NCBI GenBank assembly: GCA_002402755.1
Contig: DHGK01000272.1
Location: 1 to 20,576, forward strand
From: Planctomycetes bacterium UBA4800
GTDB lineage: Bacteria > Planctomycetota > UBA8108 > UBA8890 > UBA8898
DNA: 20,576 nt
Reading direction: 5' to 3'
In this document: piece by piece, positions 8,539-15,966 of the stretch
How positions within the stretch are numbered: position 1 is the first letter of the stretch
Layout of the letters: each line of letters begins with the position of its first letter
Position numbers and translations under genes: made by a program
The notes under the pieces: model-generated
What the model was told of the DNA's origin: nothing
Seen by the model: only the letters and a program-made list of their open reading frames with translations
Database searches by the model: none

Positions 8539-9771
8539 TCAGGCGGGGGTCGAGGCGGGACTGCGCTCCGGCGCGGGCGCGGGCGCGCGTTTCTTCTGTC
8601 GCAGGGCGACGTACGCGATGACCGGCACGATCGCGTAGAAGAGGAACGCGCCGGCCAGGAAAAGAGGCCTGATGCCGTACGCGAGCGCGACGGCGCCGCC
8701 CGCGATCGAGGCCGCGAGCCACCCGGTCGAGCGCGCCGTGGCTGCCCACCCGAACACCGCGCCGCGGCGCTCGGGCGGGGTCACCTTGACGAGCCAGATC
8801 TGGAACACCGGGTCGAGCGCGGCCGCGCAGAACGTCATCGCGAAGCGCGCGATGAAGAGCGCGCTGAAGCCCGTCGCGAACGCCTGCGGCGCCAGGAAGA
8901 GGCCGGCCCCGAGCGCCGCGACCGCCGCGACGCGGGCGGGCGCGATCCTGTCCGCGAGCGGCGCGATCGCCAGGCCCGAGAGGAGCCCGGCGAAGCCTCC
9001 CAGGGCTTGCAGCGCTCCCGTCCAGAGCGATGCGCCCTCGATCGTCATGTTGATGTCCTGGACGAGGAGCGGCACGAAGGGGGCGTCGAACTGGCGGACG
9101 AACGCCACGGCGACCGCGAGGAGGAGAATCGGCGCGACCAGGCCCGCGCTTCCGAGACGCGCGCCGGCGAGAGGGGCGGACGGCGCTCCCGCGGCGCTCG
9201 GGACGTGCTCGCGCGCGCCGGCCAGGACCAGCATTCCGGCCAGGAGAAGGAGCCCGCTGCCGGCGAAGAACGCCTCCCTGTAGCCGAAGTGCTCGGCGAC
9301 GACGCCGCCCAGAAGCGAGCCCGCCATGCCGCCGCAGAAGACGGCCGAGCTGAGCGAACCGAGCGCGAGCCCGCTCCGGTGCGGCGGCGTGCCGACCGCG
9401 ACCATCGTCTGGGCCGCCGTGACCGTGCCGGTGAAGACGCCCTGGAGGAAGCGCAGCAGCGCAAGCGCCTCGACGCTTCTCACGAGGCCCATGAGCGCCA
9501 CGACGGCGGCGGCGGCCAGATTGGCGCGAATGAGCATGAGCCGGCGGCCGTACCGGTCGCCGAGCAGTCCCCAGATCGGGGAGAACACCGCGAGCGCGCC
9601 GGATGTGGCGGCCGAGCAGACGGCGACCCAGAAGTTGAGGTCCTGCGGGTCCTGAACGCCGAGATCCTTCTGGATGAAGTACGGCATGAAGGGCAGCGCG
9701 AAGCAGAATCCCATGATCGAGAGGAACTGGGAGAGCCAGATCACGATGAGGTTCTGCTTCCAGTTGACCAC
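8539..9771 (-). CDS. MFS transporter (drug/solute efflux type)
   Basis: 410 residues from GTG 9771 (complement), beginning VVNWKQN immediately before the first hydrophobic helix. About 12 helices are visible, with motif A as GDRYGRR between helices 2 and 3 and a central polar loop near the middle. An ATG at 9840 would add 23 Arg-rich residues, but a TATAAT box lies only two bases upstream of it, so a transcript would start at about that codon. GGAAGGAG lies about 15 bases before the GTG, rather far but usable. The general family is clear; the resemblance to TetA/multidrug efflux proteins suggests export, but the substrate is unknown. The C-terminus ends with Pro/Ala-rich sequence after KKRAPAPAPE. 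Confidence 0.87.
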   Translation of the reverse strand: MVNWKQNLIVIWLSQFLSIMGFCFALPFMPYFIQKDLGVQDPQDLNFWVAVCSAATSGALAVFSPIWGLLGDRYGRRLMLIRANLAAAAVVALMGLVRSVEALALLRFLQGVFTGTVTAAQTMVAVGTPPHRSGLALGSLSSAVFCGGMAGSLLGGVVAEHFGYREAFFAGSGLLLLAGMLVLAGAREHVPSAAGAPSAPLAGARLGSAGLVAPILLLAVAVAFVRQFDAPFVPLLVQDINMTIEGASLWTGALQALGGFAGLLSGLAIAPLADRIAPARVAAVAALGAGLFLAPQAFATGFSALFIARFAMTFCAAALDPVFQIWLVKVTPPERRGAVFGWAATARSTGWLAASIAGGAVALAYGIRPLFLAGAFLFYAIVPVIAYVALRQKKRAPAPAPERSPASTPA

Positions 9772-9841
9772 GGTTCGGCGCTCGCGCTCCTTCCGGTGCC
9801 TCGCCGCACACCCGGCACCGGGCCGCCGCGGGCAGCCCATG

Positions 9842-9847
9842 ATTATA
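9842..9847 (-). promoter_or_regulatory. -10 box for the MFS gene
   Basis: TATAAT on the minus strand, exact consensus, with no recognisable -35 in the GC-rich sequence 17 bases upstream. A start near 9835 gives a leader of about 64 bases to the GTG at 9771. It is mainly useful for ruling out the ATG at 9840. Confidence 0.4.
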
Positions 9848-9900
9848 GCGGGCGAAGGCGGCCGCCGCCGCCGCGAAACGGAGCGGGAGACGGCGGGCGC

Positions 9901-10860
9901 TCAGCGGGCTTCCGCCCGGCCGTGCTTCTTCACCAGGTCGGCGTCCTCGGCGATCTGGTCGCTCCAGCGCGGGAAGATGCCGACGATGACGGCGTCGGAG
10001 GGCTTGATGCCCCGGAACGCGCGCTCGAAGGCCTGCGCGACCTGCGCGGCCGACTGGCAGAGGCGCCCGGCGGCGAGAATCTTGAAGGCGAGGCACGTCT
10101 TGCGCGTCGCGCGGATCGCCTCGAACATGCGCGGGGGGTCCTCTTCGAGGTAGACCTCGCCGACGGGGATGGGCACGCGGCCGAGGAGCCGCGCGAGCTC
10201 CTCGCGGCTCCGGTGCCGCTCGTAGATGCACGTCATGTAGAAGTCGATGTCCCAGCCCTGCTCCTCGACGCGCTCGACGACGGCGGGCATGTGGGTCGAG
10301 AGGCCCGTGCACAGGCCGGCGTCGCGGACGCGCTTCAGGTACTCGCGCGCCTCGTCGAGCCTGCCGGCCTTGAAGAGCTGGTCGGTCACCTCGCCGTGGT
10401 GGGCCAGGCCCAGGAACCCCATGCGTGCGGCCTCCTCCGGCGTGAAGGGGCAGGACGGGGCCGCGCTCGCGAGGCTCAGGAAGTGCATGGCGCCGCCCGC
10501 GCGCTTGAACCGCTGCCAGTGCTCGTGGTTGTCGCCGCTCGCCTGCCAGGCGGTGATGCCGCGCGCGCTCGCCCGCTGGAGCGTCTCCAGGATCCGGTCG
10601 TCGGTGAAGTACTCGCGCATCTGGAAATCGACGAAGCGCGAGAGGTGCGAGCCGCCGTTGATCGTGTTGGAGCCCAGGACGAGGCGGGAGATGCGCGCAC
10701 TGCCGAGCGGTACGGTCGGCATGGCGTCCTCGGCGGGCGCAGTCGCGGCGGGCGCGCCCGCGGCGGCCGCGGTCGCGGCAAAAGGCGCCGCGGCGGCGCG
10801 CTTGAGAAAGTCGCGCCGGTCCTGGAGCATCGCGGGCCGGTTCTCGTGTCGGTTCGTCAT
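9901..10860 (-). CDS. Tat-exported aldo/keto reductase-fold protein, non-canonical active site
   Basis: 319 residues from ATG 10860 (complement), supported by GGAGG five bases upstream. Residues 15-21 read RRDFLKR followed by an Ala-rich hydrophobic stretch, a Tat signal peptide. The mature part starts near PTVPLGSARISRLVLGSNT, which matches the first strand of aldo/keto reductases. The conserved segment that usually reads D-T-A-x-x-Y-G (catalytic Asp and Tyr) is here AWQASGDNHEHW, so both expected residues are missing. The rest keeps TIM-barrel-like order (HHGEVTDQLF, GLSTHM, FKILAAGRL, IVGIFPRWSDQI). It may be a non-reductase member of the fold. Such Tat-exported oxidoreductase-like proteins are frequent in Planctomycetes-type genomes. 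The fold is likely; the activity is unknown. Confidence 0.78.
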   Translation of the reverse strand: MTNRHENRPAMLQDRRDFLKRAAAAPFAATAAAAGAPAATAPAEDAMPTVPLGSARISRLVLGSNTINGGSHLSRFVDFQMREYFTDDRILETLQRASARGITAWQASGDNHEHWQRFKRAGGAMHFLSLASAAPSCPFTPEEAARMGFLGLAHHGEVTDQLFKAGRLDEAREYLKRVRDAGLCTGLSTHMPAVVERVEEQGWDIDFYMTCIYERHRSREELARLLGRVPIPVGEVYLEEDPPRMFEAIRATRKTCLAFKILAAGRLCQSAAQVAQAFERAFRGIKPSDAVIVGIFPRWSDQIAEDADLVKKHGRAEAR

Positions 10861-10876
10861 CGTGGCCTCCGCGGGC

Positions 10877-10882
10877 ATTGTA
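10877..10882 (-). promoter_or_regulatory. -10 box for the AKR-fold gene
   Basis: TACAAT on the minus strand, 16 bases upstream of the ATG at 10860, with no good -35. A start near 10870 would give a very short leader that still contains the GGAGG ribosome site. Confidence 0.3.
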
Positions 10883-10925
10883 CCAGATCGCGCCGGGCGC
10901 ATCCCGGCGGCGCCGCGGCGTTTCG

Positions 10926-10941
10926 GTGAAGGGCACTTCAC
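10926..10941. promoter_or_regulatory. Dyad overlapping a -35 box, possible operator
   Basis: GTGAAG (10926-10931) and CTTCAC (10936-10941) form a perfect 6-bp inverted repeat with a GGCA centre. The right arm overlaps the -35 hexamer of the promoter at 10937-10965. Position in a divergent intergenic region fits a regulator site, but no regulator gene is nearby. Confidence 0.3.
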
Positions 10942-10965
10942 GCCTCGGCGCGCAGGCCGTATAAT
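10937..10965 (+). promoter_or_regulatory. Sigma-70-type promoter of the small unknown gene
   Basis: TTCACG (10937-10942), 17 bases, and a perfect TATAAT (10960-10965). A start near 10972 leaves a leader of about 60 bases that ends in a GAGAGAGAG run. Confidence 0.55.
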
Positions 10966-11030
10966 CGCGTTGTTCGCGGAGTGAATGGGTCCTGCGTGCG
11001 CGAACTAGGGATAGAGAGAGAGAGTCCACG

Positions 11031-11318
11031 ATGCAGAAGACGCGGTTCACGCCGCCGCCGAGGATCGACGCGGAGACGCGCCTCGAACAACGGCTCTGGG
11101 CGCAGGCCGGGCCGATCATCAGCGCCGTGCGTACGGAGGAGGACATCCTCTGCGCCGAGCGCGCCGTGTACGCGCGCACGGGAGTCCGCTTCGTCTCGTG
11201 CGTGTGGGACGTCGAGGACCTGTGCGATGAACCCGCCCCGATCGAGCTTCTCAGGTGGGACATCGTCAAGGGCGACGTGTGGGTGATCTACCAGCGGGCG
11301 GCCGGCGTGACCGCCTGA
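11031..11318 (+). CDS. Small protein of unknown function (95 residues)
   Basis: I do not recognise this family. ATG 11031 follows a purine-rich GAGAGAGAG tract that could act as a weak ribosome site, and a good promoter lies about 70 bases upstream, which supports a real gene. The protein is soluble, with no signal peptide or membrane segment. It has a basic, Pro-rich start (RFTPPPR), a likely amphipathic helix (about 12-50), a strand-like VRFVSCVWDVEDL and an end IVKGDVWVIYQRAAG. Two Cys are near the middle and a third near residue 65. It sits between the divergent AKR-fold gene and the PaaK gene, with 161 bases to the latter, so it is probably its own unit. Confidence 0.6.
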   Translation: MQKTRFTPPPRIDAETRLEQRLWAQAGPIISAVRTEEDILCAERAVYARTGVRFVSCVWDVEDLCDEPAPIELLRWDIVKGDVWVIYQRAAGVTA

Positions 11319-11350
11319 GCGCCCGCCGGCCCGGCCCTCCCGCGAGAGGC

Positions 11351-11380
11351 TTCTCAAGCCACGGTCTTCCTGTGTACAAT
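11351..11380 (+). promoter_or_regulatory. Promoter upstream of PaaK
   Basis: TTCTCA (11351-11356), 18 bases, TACAAT (11375-11380). A start near 11387 gives a leader of about 93 bases that contains a strong hairpin. The -35 is only 4 of 6. Confidence 0.4.
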
Positions 11381-11398
11381 GGCGTTTTCGCCCGGCAT

Positions 11399-11437
11399 CC
11401 GTCCGCGGGCGGGGGAACGAGGGCTCCCGCCGGACGG
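11399..11437 (+). other. Structured leader hairpin before PaaK
   Basis: A 7-bp outer stem CCGTCCG/CGGACGG (11399-11405 with 11431-11437), a three-base left bulge, then a 5-bp GCGGG/CCCGC stem (11409-11413 with 11426-11430) and a 12-base loop. A smaller GC palindrome (11440-11451) follows. No T-run is present, so it is not an obvious terminator. It lies inside the predicted leader RNA and ends about 42 bases before the ATG. Confidence 0.4.
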
Positions 11438-11479
11438 CCGCCGCCGGCGGCGCGGGCTTCGGAAGAGAGGACGTGCGCG

Positions 11480-12781
11480 ATGATCTGGAACGAGAAGGTC
11501 GAGTGCATGCACCGCGGCGCGATGCAGGAACTGCAGTCGCGGCGCCTCGTCGAGCTGGTGCGCTATGTCCACGAGCGCAACCCGGCGTACCGGCAGAAGC
11601 TGGAGGCCGCCGGCGTCGCGCCCGCGCGCATCAAGGGCATCGGCGACATCGGAGACCTGCCCTTCACCGTCAAGTACGACATGCGCGACACGTACCCCTT
11701 CGGCCTGTTCTCCCGGCCGATCAAGGAGGTCAGCGAGATCCACGTCTCGAGCGGCACGAGCGGCACGCCGACCGTGGTGGGCTACACGAAGGACGACCTC
11801 AAGCTCTGGTCCGACGTGATGGCGCGCGCGCTGTGCTGCGCGGGGGCGGAGCCGGGCGACATGATCCACATCATGTACGGCTACGGGCTCTTCACGGGCG
11901 GGCTCGGCCTGCACTACGGCGCGCTGGAGATGGGGCTGACGATCATTCCGGCCTCGGCCGGGCAGACCAAGCGCCAGCTCCAGCTCATGGCGGACTTCAA
12001 GCCGCGCCTGGTCGCGTGCACGCCCAGCTACATCCTCTTCATGGCCGAGGAGGCGCGCGAGATGGGCCTCGACCCGCGCGCAGCGAGCTACGAGATCGGT
12101 GTTTTCGGCGCCGAGCCCTGGAGCGAGGCCATGCGCCGGGAGATCGAGAGCGCCTGGGACATGGTCGCGACCGACATCTACGGCCTCTCGGAGATCATCG
12201 GCCCCGGCGTGGCGCAGGAGTGCGGGCACAAGAACGGCCTGCACATCTTCTCCGACGTCTTCTACCCCGAGATCATCGACCCGGAGACGGGCGCGCCCGT
12301 GCCGGAGGGCAAGGACGGCGAGCTCGTCATCACGACCCTGACGAAGCAGGCAATCCCGCTCCTGCGCTACCGGACGCGCGACATCGTGAGCATCACGTAC
12401 GAGAAGTGCGCGTGCGGCCGCACCAGCCCGCGTATCAGCAAGATCAAGGGCCGCACCGACGACATGATCATCGTCCGCGGCATCAACGTCTTCCCGTCGC
12501 AGATCGAGCACGTGCTCCTCGGCATCGAGGGCACGCAGCCGCACTACCAGCTCGTCGTCGACCGGAAGCCCGGCGGGCTGGACGAGCTCGAGGTCCTCAT
12601 CGAGGTCGAGGAGAGACTGTTCTCCGACGAGATCAAGAAGCTCAAGGAGCTCGAGGCGAAGATCGGCCGGGAGATCGTGAGCACGCTCGGCGTCCAGGCG
12701 AAGGTGCGCCTGGTCGAGCCCAAGACGATCGAGCGCAGCATGGGCAAGGCCAAGCGCGTCATCGACAAGCGCGCGATGTAG
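11480..12781 (+). CDS. paaK: Phenylacetate-CoA ligase family enzyme (intact copy)
   Basis: 433 residues, the usual PaaK length. ATG 11480 follows GAGAGG about 10 bases upstream. This is an AMP-forming acyl/aryl-CoA ligase that activates phenylacetate or related aryl acids. Adenylation motifs are intact: P-loop SSGTSGTPT (90-98), FGAEPWSE, YGLSE (234-238), LRYRTRD, GRTDDMIIVRG, and a C-terminal MGKAKRV carrying the expected Lys. Two Cys-rich features, AQECGHKNGLHI and KCACGRTSPRI, are also found in the second copy at the right end. It shares a cytoplasmic CoA-activation role and a plus-strand neighbourhood with the ACT and Liv genes, but the minus-strand FG-GAP gene separates them. Substrate may be phenylacetate, another aryl acid or a branched acid. 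Confidence 0.92.
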   Translation: MIWNEKVECMHRGAMQELQSRRLVELVRYVHERNPAYRQKLEAAGVAPARIKGIGDIGDLPFTVKYDMRDTYPFGLFSRPIKEVSEIHVSSGTSGTPTVVGYTKDDLKLWSDVMARALCCAGAEPGDMIHIMYGYGLFTGGLGLHYGALEMGLTIIPASAGQTKRQLQLMADFKPRLVACTPSYILFMAEEAREMGLDPRAASYEIGVFGAEPWSEAMRREIESAWDMVATDIYGLSEIIGPGVAQECGHKNGLHIFSDVFYPEIIDPETGAPVPEGKDGELVITTLTKQAIPLLRYRTRDIVSITYEKCACGRTSPRISKIKGRTDDMIIVRGINVFPSQIEHVLLGIEGTQPHYQLVVDRKPGGLDELEVLIEVEERLFSDEIKKLKELEAKIGREIVSTLGVQAKVRLVEPKTIERSMGKAKRVIDKRAM

Positions 12782-12804
12782 CCGGAGGACGCCGCGCCGC
12801 CGCC

Positions 12805-12821
12805 GCCCGCCGGCCGGGCCG
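12805..12821. other. Perfect palindrome between convergent genes
   Basis: CGCCGGCC and GGCCGGCG (8 bp each) flank a single G in the 46-base gap between the PaaK stop and the FG-GAP gene stop. It could end transcripts from both sides, but there is no T-run in either direction and the local sequence is almost pure G+C, so chance is possible. Confidence 0.25.
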
Positions 12822-12827
12822 GCGCGC

Positions 12828-14015
12828 TCAGCGCATCAGGTTCTCGAACCAGACCGGGCCTCCCCACTTGCCCGTGACGACGATGTCCAGGTCCCCGTCG
12901 CCGTCCAGGTCGACGACCGGGATGTTCATGCCCGAGCCGATGCCCTCGCCCGCCGTGACCGTGTGCCGGGTCCAGACGGGCGCCGGGCCGCGGGCGAGCT
13001 CGTACCAGTACACGCAGAGCGGGTCGAAGGCGCCCGGATCGCCGCCGTTGTGCGCCAGGAAGCGCTTGCCGGCCACCAGATCCAGGTCCCCGTCCGCGTC
13101 CAGGTCGGCGAGCGCGAGGCTGTGGGCCTGGGTCCAGGAGTCGTCGATGGTGTGACGCGTCCACGCATTCGCGTCCTTGAGCTGCTCGTACCAGTAGATG
13201 CCGCGGTTGTGCGCCGAGCTGGTGATGATGTCGTTGCGGCCGTCCGCGTTGACGTCGTACACCCAGACCTGCGGCACGTGGTCGACCGTGCCGTCCTCGG
13301 CGCCGCCGAGCGCCAGCGGGTGCTCGCGCCATGCGCCTGCGCGCGGGTCGGCGGGCGCCTCGAACCACGCGTTCGGCCTGATGATGTCGGGCCGGCCGTC
13401 GCCGTTGATGTCGCCGACCCCGCCGCCGTACTCAAGCGGCTTCTCCGAGACCACGTGCACGGCGAAGGCCCGGCTCCCGTCCGGGCGCCGGACGACCTCG
13501 TACCACACGGTGCGGGGCACGTGGGGCAGGATCTCGAGCGCCTTGCCGTCGCCGTCGATGTCCCACAGGTCGCCGCACTCGAAGTTCCCGTTCTCCTCGA
13601 TGAGCGTGCGCTGCCACGGGCCGCCGGCCGGCCCCGGGTTGCGGTACCATTCGGCGCACTTCTGAAACCAGTCGCACGTGACGACATCGAGCCGTCCGTC
13701 GCCGTCGACGTCGAGCGGCAGGTTCATGAAATCCCAGAGGTACCCCATGCCCTTGGCATCGACCTCGCCCTTGACGTCGCGGAACTTGAGGGCCTTCCAG
13801 CCGGGCGCGATGTACACCGAGTCGCCGGCGACGATGTCCGGGCGGCCGTCGCCGTCGAAATCCCCGACGCCGCACGGCTCGCCGCGGAAGCTCGCGACCC
13901 TGTGGGCCTTGAACGAGACCTGCGGCGCGGCGGCGGGCGCGGCCGCGCACGCGGCGAGCGTGCATGCGGCGAGGGCGCACGATGCGTTCAGTGCACGGCG
14001 GGCATGGCGCTGCAT
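12828..14015 (-). CDS. Lipoprotein with seven FG-GAP/VCBS repeats
   Basis: 395 residues from ATG 14015 (complement); GGAGG seven bases upstream and a strong promoter behind it. The N-terminus is a signal peptide with tandem LAAC lipoboxes (Cys18 or Cys23). The rest has seven Asp-rich calcium-loop repeats: DFDGDGRPDIV, DVDGDGRLDVV, DIDGDGKALEI, DINGDGRPDII, DVNADGRNDII, DLDADGDLDLV and DLDGDGDLDIV. Seven units suggest a seven-bladed beta-propeller stabilised by metal. The repeats are separated by W-Y/F-E-containing segments (WYRNPG, WFEAPAD, YWYEQL, WFENL). Proteins of this kind are envelope or surface binding proteins, and no catalytic motif is visible. It is divergent from the ACT gene and convergent with PaaK. 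Confidence 0.9.
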   Translation of the reverse strand: MQRHARRALNASCALAACTLAACAAAPAAAPQVSFKAHRVASFRGEPCGVGDFDGDGRPDIVAGDSVYIAPGWKALKFRDVKGEVDAKGMGYLWDFMNLPLDVDGDGRLDVVTCDWFQKCAEWYRNPGPAGGPWQRTLIEENGNFECGDLWDIDGDGKALEILPHVPRTVWYEVVRRPDGSRAFAVHVVSEKPLEYGGGVGDINGDGRPDIIRPNAWFEAPADPRAGAWREHPLALGGAEDGTVDHVPQVWVYDVNADGRNDIITSSAHNRGIYWYEQLKDANAWTRHTIDDSWTQAHSLALADLDADGDLDLVAGKRFLAHNGGDPGAFDPLCVYWYELARGPAPVWTRHTVTAGEGIGSGMNIPVVDLDGDGDLDIVVTGKWGGPVWFENLMR

Positions 14016-14047
14016 GGAGCTTCCTCCTTGCCGGTTGCGTGGAACCG

Positions 14048-14076
14048 ATGGTAGGCGGGCGCGAACGCCGCGTCAA
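14048..14076 (-). promoter_or_regulatory. Promoter of the FG-GAP lipoprotein gene
   Basis: On the minus strand TTGACG (14071-14076), 17 bases, TACCAT (14048-14053). A start near 14041 gives a leader of about 25 bases with GGAGG in place. Its -35 faces that of the ACT gene, with 17 bases between them. Confidence 0.55.
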
Positions 14077-14093
14077 CACGGTCCCGAGCGGGC

Positions 14094-14122
14094 TTGCCGC
14101 GGGCGGGCGGCGGGAGTACGAT
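14094..14122 (+). promoter_or_regulatory. Promoter of the ACT-liv-paaK operon
   Basis: TTGCCG (14094-14099), 17 bases, TACGAT (14117-14122). The start near 14129 gives a leader of about 63 bases. A small dyad CCCG-AG-CGGG (14083-14092) lies between this promoter and the divergent one. Confidence 0.45.
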
Positions 14123-14191
14123 ACACCGATACGGTGCGAGCGCCCGGAGCTGCGCGCGCGGGAGCTGTGCGCCGACAGAGGGAGGTTGCGC

Positions 14192-14623
14192 ATGAAAACG
14201 ACGCAGATCTCGGTCTTTCTCGACAACAAGCCGGGGCGCCTCGCGGAGGTGACGGGGCTCCTGGCGGGGGCGAAGATCAACATCCGGGCGCTCTCGCTCG
14301 CCGAGACCGCGGACTTCGGCGTCCTGCGGCTCATCGTCAACGACAACGCCGCCTGCCTTGCGGTTCTCAAGGAGAACCGCTTCGTCGCCCAGGAGACGGA
14401 GGTCATCGCCATCGAGGTCGAGGACCGTCCGGGCGGCCTCCACCGGATCCTCGATGTCCTTGACAAGGCCGGGATCAACATCGAGTATATGTACGCATTC
14501 GTCGAGAAAAAGAAAGACAATGCGATCGTCGTGTTCAAGATCGACGCCTGCCGGGAGGCGGTCGAGGTGCTGTCGAAGAACGGCATCGCCGTGGTGTCGC
14601 AGGACGTGATCCGGAACCTGTAG
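14192..14623 (+). CDS. Tandem ACT-domain protein, probable amino-acid sensor
   Basis: 143 residues from ATG 14192, with GGAGG (14181-14185) six bases upstream; upstream in-frame starts lack such a site. It consists of two ACT domains and nothing else. Domain 1 (about 4-70) has VFLDNKPGRLAEV and INIRALSLAE. Domain 2 (about 72-143) has IEVEDRPGGLHRIL and INIEYMYAFVE. ACT domains bind small ligands, usually amino acids, at dimer interfaces. Stand-alone ACT proteins of this size are commonly encoded near PaaK, LivKHMGF and indolepyruvate oxidoreductase genes. It is the first gene of the predicted operon, 37 bases before livK. It probably senses an amino acid and modulates a partner enzyme or transporter; the partner is unknown. 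Confidence 0.88.
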   Translation: MKTTQISVFLDNKPGRLAEVTGLLAGAKINIRALSLAETADFGVLRLIVNDNAACLAVLKENRFVAQETEVIAIEVEDRPGGLHRILDVLDKAGINIEYMYAFVEKKKDNAIVVFKIDACREAVEVLSKNGIAVVSQDVIRNL

Positions 14624-14660
14624 CGCCGGCGATGGGTCAAGCGGAAGGAGCGCGAAGGAC

Positions 14661-15854
14661 ATGAGTAACGTGGAGCGCGGGATTGCGGCGCTGATCGCCG
14701 CCGTCATCGTCGTCGGCATGGTGGGGTGCGAGCCGGGAGCGGCTCCCAAGGCGCCCAAGGAGGGCGCGGCGCCGATCAAGATCGGCGCGATCTTCGCCGT
14801 GACGGGAGGCGCCGCCTTCCTCGGCGTGCCCGAGAAGAACACGGCCCAGATGCTCCAGGAGAAGATCAACGCCGCGGGCGGCATCAACGGGACCCCGATC
14901 GAGATCCTCATCCGCGATTCGGCCGGCGACAACGAGAAGGCCGTCTCGCTCGCCAAGCAGCTCATCGAGGAGGACAAGGTGGTCGCCATCATCGGCCCGA
15001 CGCGCAGCGGGCCCAGCATGGCGATCAAGGGCATCTGCGAGGAGGCGAAGACGCCGAACCTCTCGTGCGCGGCCGCGGAGGCCATCGTCTACGACGAGAA
15101 GAACGATGTCGTGCCGCGGTACGTCTTCAAGACGCCGCAGAAGGACAGCTTCGTGGCCCAGCTCATCTTCAAGACCATGAAGGACATGGGCATCGCGAAG
15201 ATCGGCGTGCTTGCCGAGGCCGGCGGCTTCGGCGACGGCGGCAAGGCGCAGCTCGCCAAGTACGCGCCCGAGTACGGCATCGAGATCGCCGCGAGCGAGT
15301 CGTTCGACCCCAAGCAGGCCGACCTGACGCCGGTCGTGACGAAGGTCCAGGCCGCCGGCGTCCAGGCGGTGGTCAACTGGTCGATCGTGCCCGCGCAGTC
15401 GCAGATCCCCAAGATCATGAAGCAGATGCAGTTCAACGTGCCGATCTTCCACAGCCACGGCTTCGGCAACATCAAGTACGTGGAAGGGGCGGGCCAGGCG
15501 GCCGAGGGCATCATCTTCCCGTGCGGGCGGCTCCTCATCGCGGAGAGCCTTGCCGGCGACCACCCGCAGAAGGCGGTCCTCGCGACCTACAAGAAGGACT
15601 ACGAAGCCAAGTTCCCGGGCGAGGAGGTCAGCACGTTCGGCGGCCACGCCTACGATGCGATCATGATCCTGGTCGAGGCGATCAAGAAAGTCGGCCCCGA
15701 CAGGGAGAAGATCCGCGATGCGATCGAGACCATGCGCTTCGTCGGGACGGGCGGCGTCTTCCAGTTCACGGCGCGGGACCACAACGGGCTCGGCATCGAC
15801 TCGCTCGAGGTCCTGACGGTGAAGGACGGGAAGTTCGCCCAGTACGTGAAGTGA
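14661..15854 (+). CDS. livK: Branched-chain-type amino-acid ABC transporter, substrate-binding lipoprotein
   Basis: 397 residues; GGAAGGAG (14643-14650) precedes the ATG. The signal peptide ends in MVGC (Cys23), a lipobox-like site, so the mature protein is probably membrane-anchored. The remainder is a type I periplasmic binding fold (Peripla_BP_6): IKIGAIFAVTGGAAFLG, INAAGGINGTPIEILIRDSAGD, and IIGPTRSGPSM at about 110. FGGHAYDAIMILVEAIKK is near the C-terminus. It captures hydrophobic amino acids and passes them to LivHM. Length and order (K-H-M-G-F) match the family. A 112-base gap containing a strong hairpin separates it from livH, whereas the downstream genes overlap. Confidence 0.93.
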   Translation: MSNVERGIAALIAAVIVVGMVGCEPGAAPKAPKEGAAPIKIGAIFAVTGGAAFLGVPEKNTAQMLQEKINAAGGINGTPIEILIRDSAGDNEKAVSLAKQLIEEDKVVAIIGPTRSGPSMAIKGICEEAKTPNLSCAAAEAIVYDEKNDVVPRYVFKTPQKDSFVAQLIFKTMKDMGIAKIGVLAEAGGFGDGGKAQLAKYAPEYGIEIAASESFDPKQADLTPVVTKVQAAGVQAVVNWSIVPAQSQIPKIMKQMQFNVPIFHSHGFGNIKYVEGAGQAAEGIIFPCGRLLIAESLAGDHPQKAVLATYKKDYEAKFPGEEVSTFGGHAYDAIMILVEAIKKVGPDREKIRDAIETMRFVGTGGVFQFTARDHNGLGIDSLEVLTVKDGKFAQYVK

Positions 15855-15882
15855 TGGCCGCGGCCGCGCCGCGACGGCGGCA

Positions 15883-15934
15883 GCAAGGGGTTCGGGGCTT
15901 GACCGGCGGCTCCGGCGCGCCTCGGACCCCTTGC
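15883..15934 (+). other. 16-bp stem-loop between livK and livH
   Basis: GCAAGGGGTTCGGGGC (15883-15898) pairs with the segment 15919-15934 over 16 positions, including two G-U wobbles, around a 20-base loop. No T-run follows. The position right after livK in a polycistronic unit fits an mRNA-stabilising or processing hairpin that raises binding-protein output. It covers an alternative TTG start (15931) of livH. Confidence 0.6.
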
Positions 15935-15966
15935 GCGCATGCGGGCGGCGCGCGCGGCTGACGCGC

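Noticed and set aside
9772..9840. ATG 9840 as the start of the MFS gene
   Set aside because: A TATAAT box two bases upstream would place the transcript start at this codon, and the added residues are Arg-rich and not part of the first helix.
11300..11331. 8-bp GGCCGGCG/CGCCGGCC stem over the stop of the small gene as a terminator
   Set aside because: No T-run follows and such stems are expected by chance in this GC-rich sequence.
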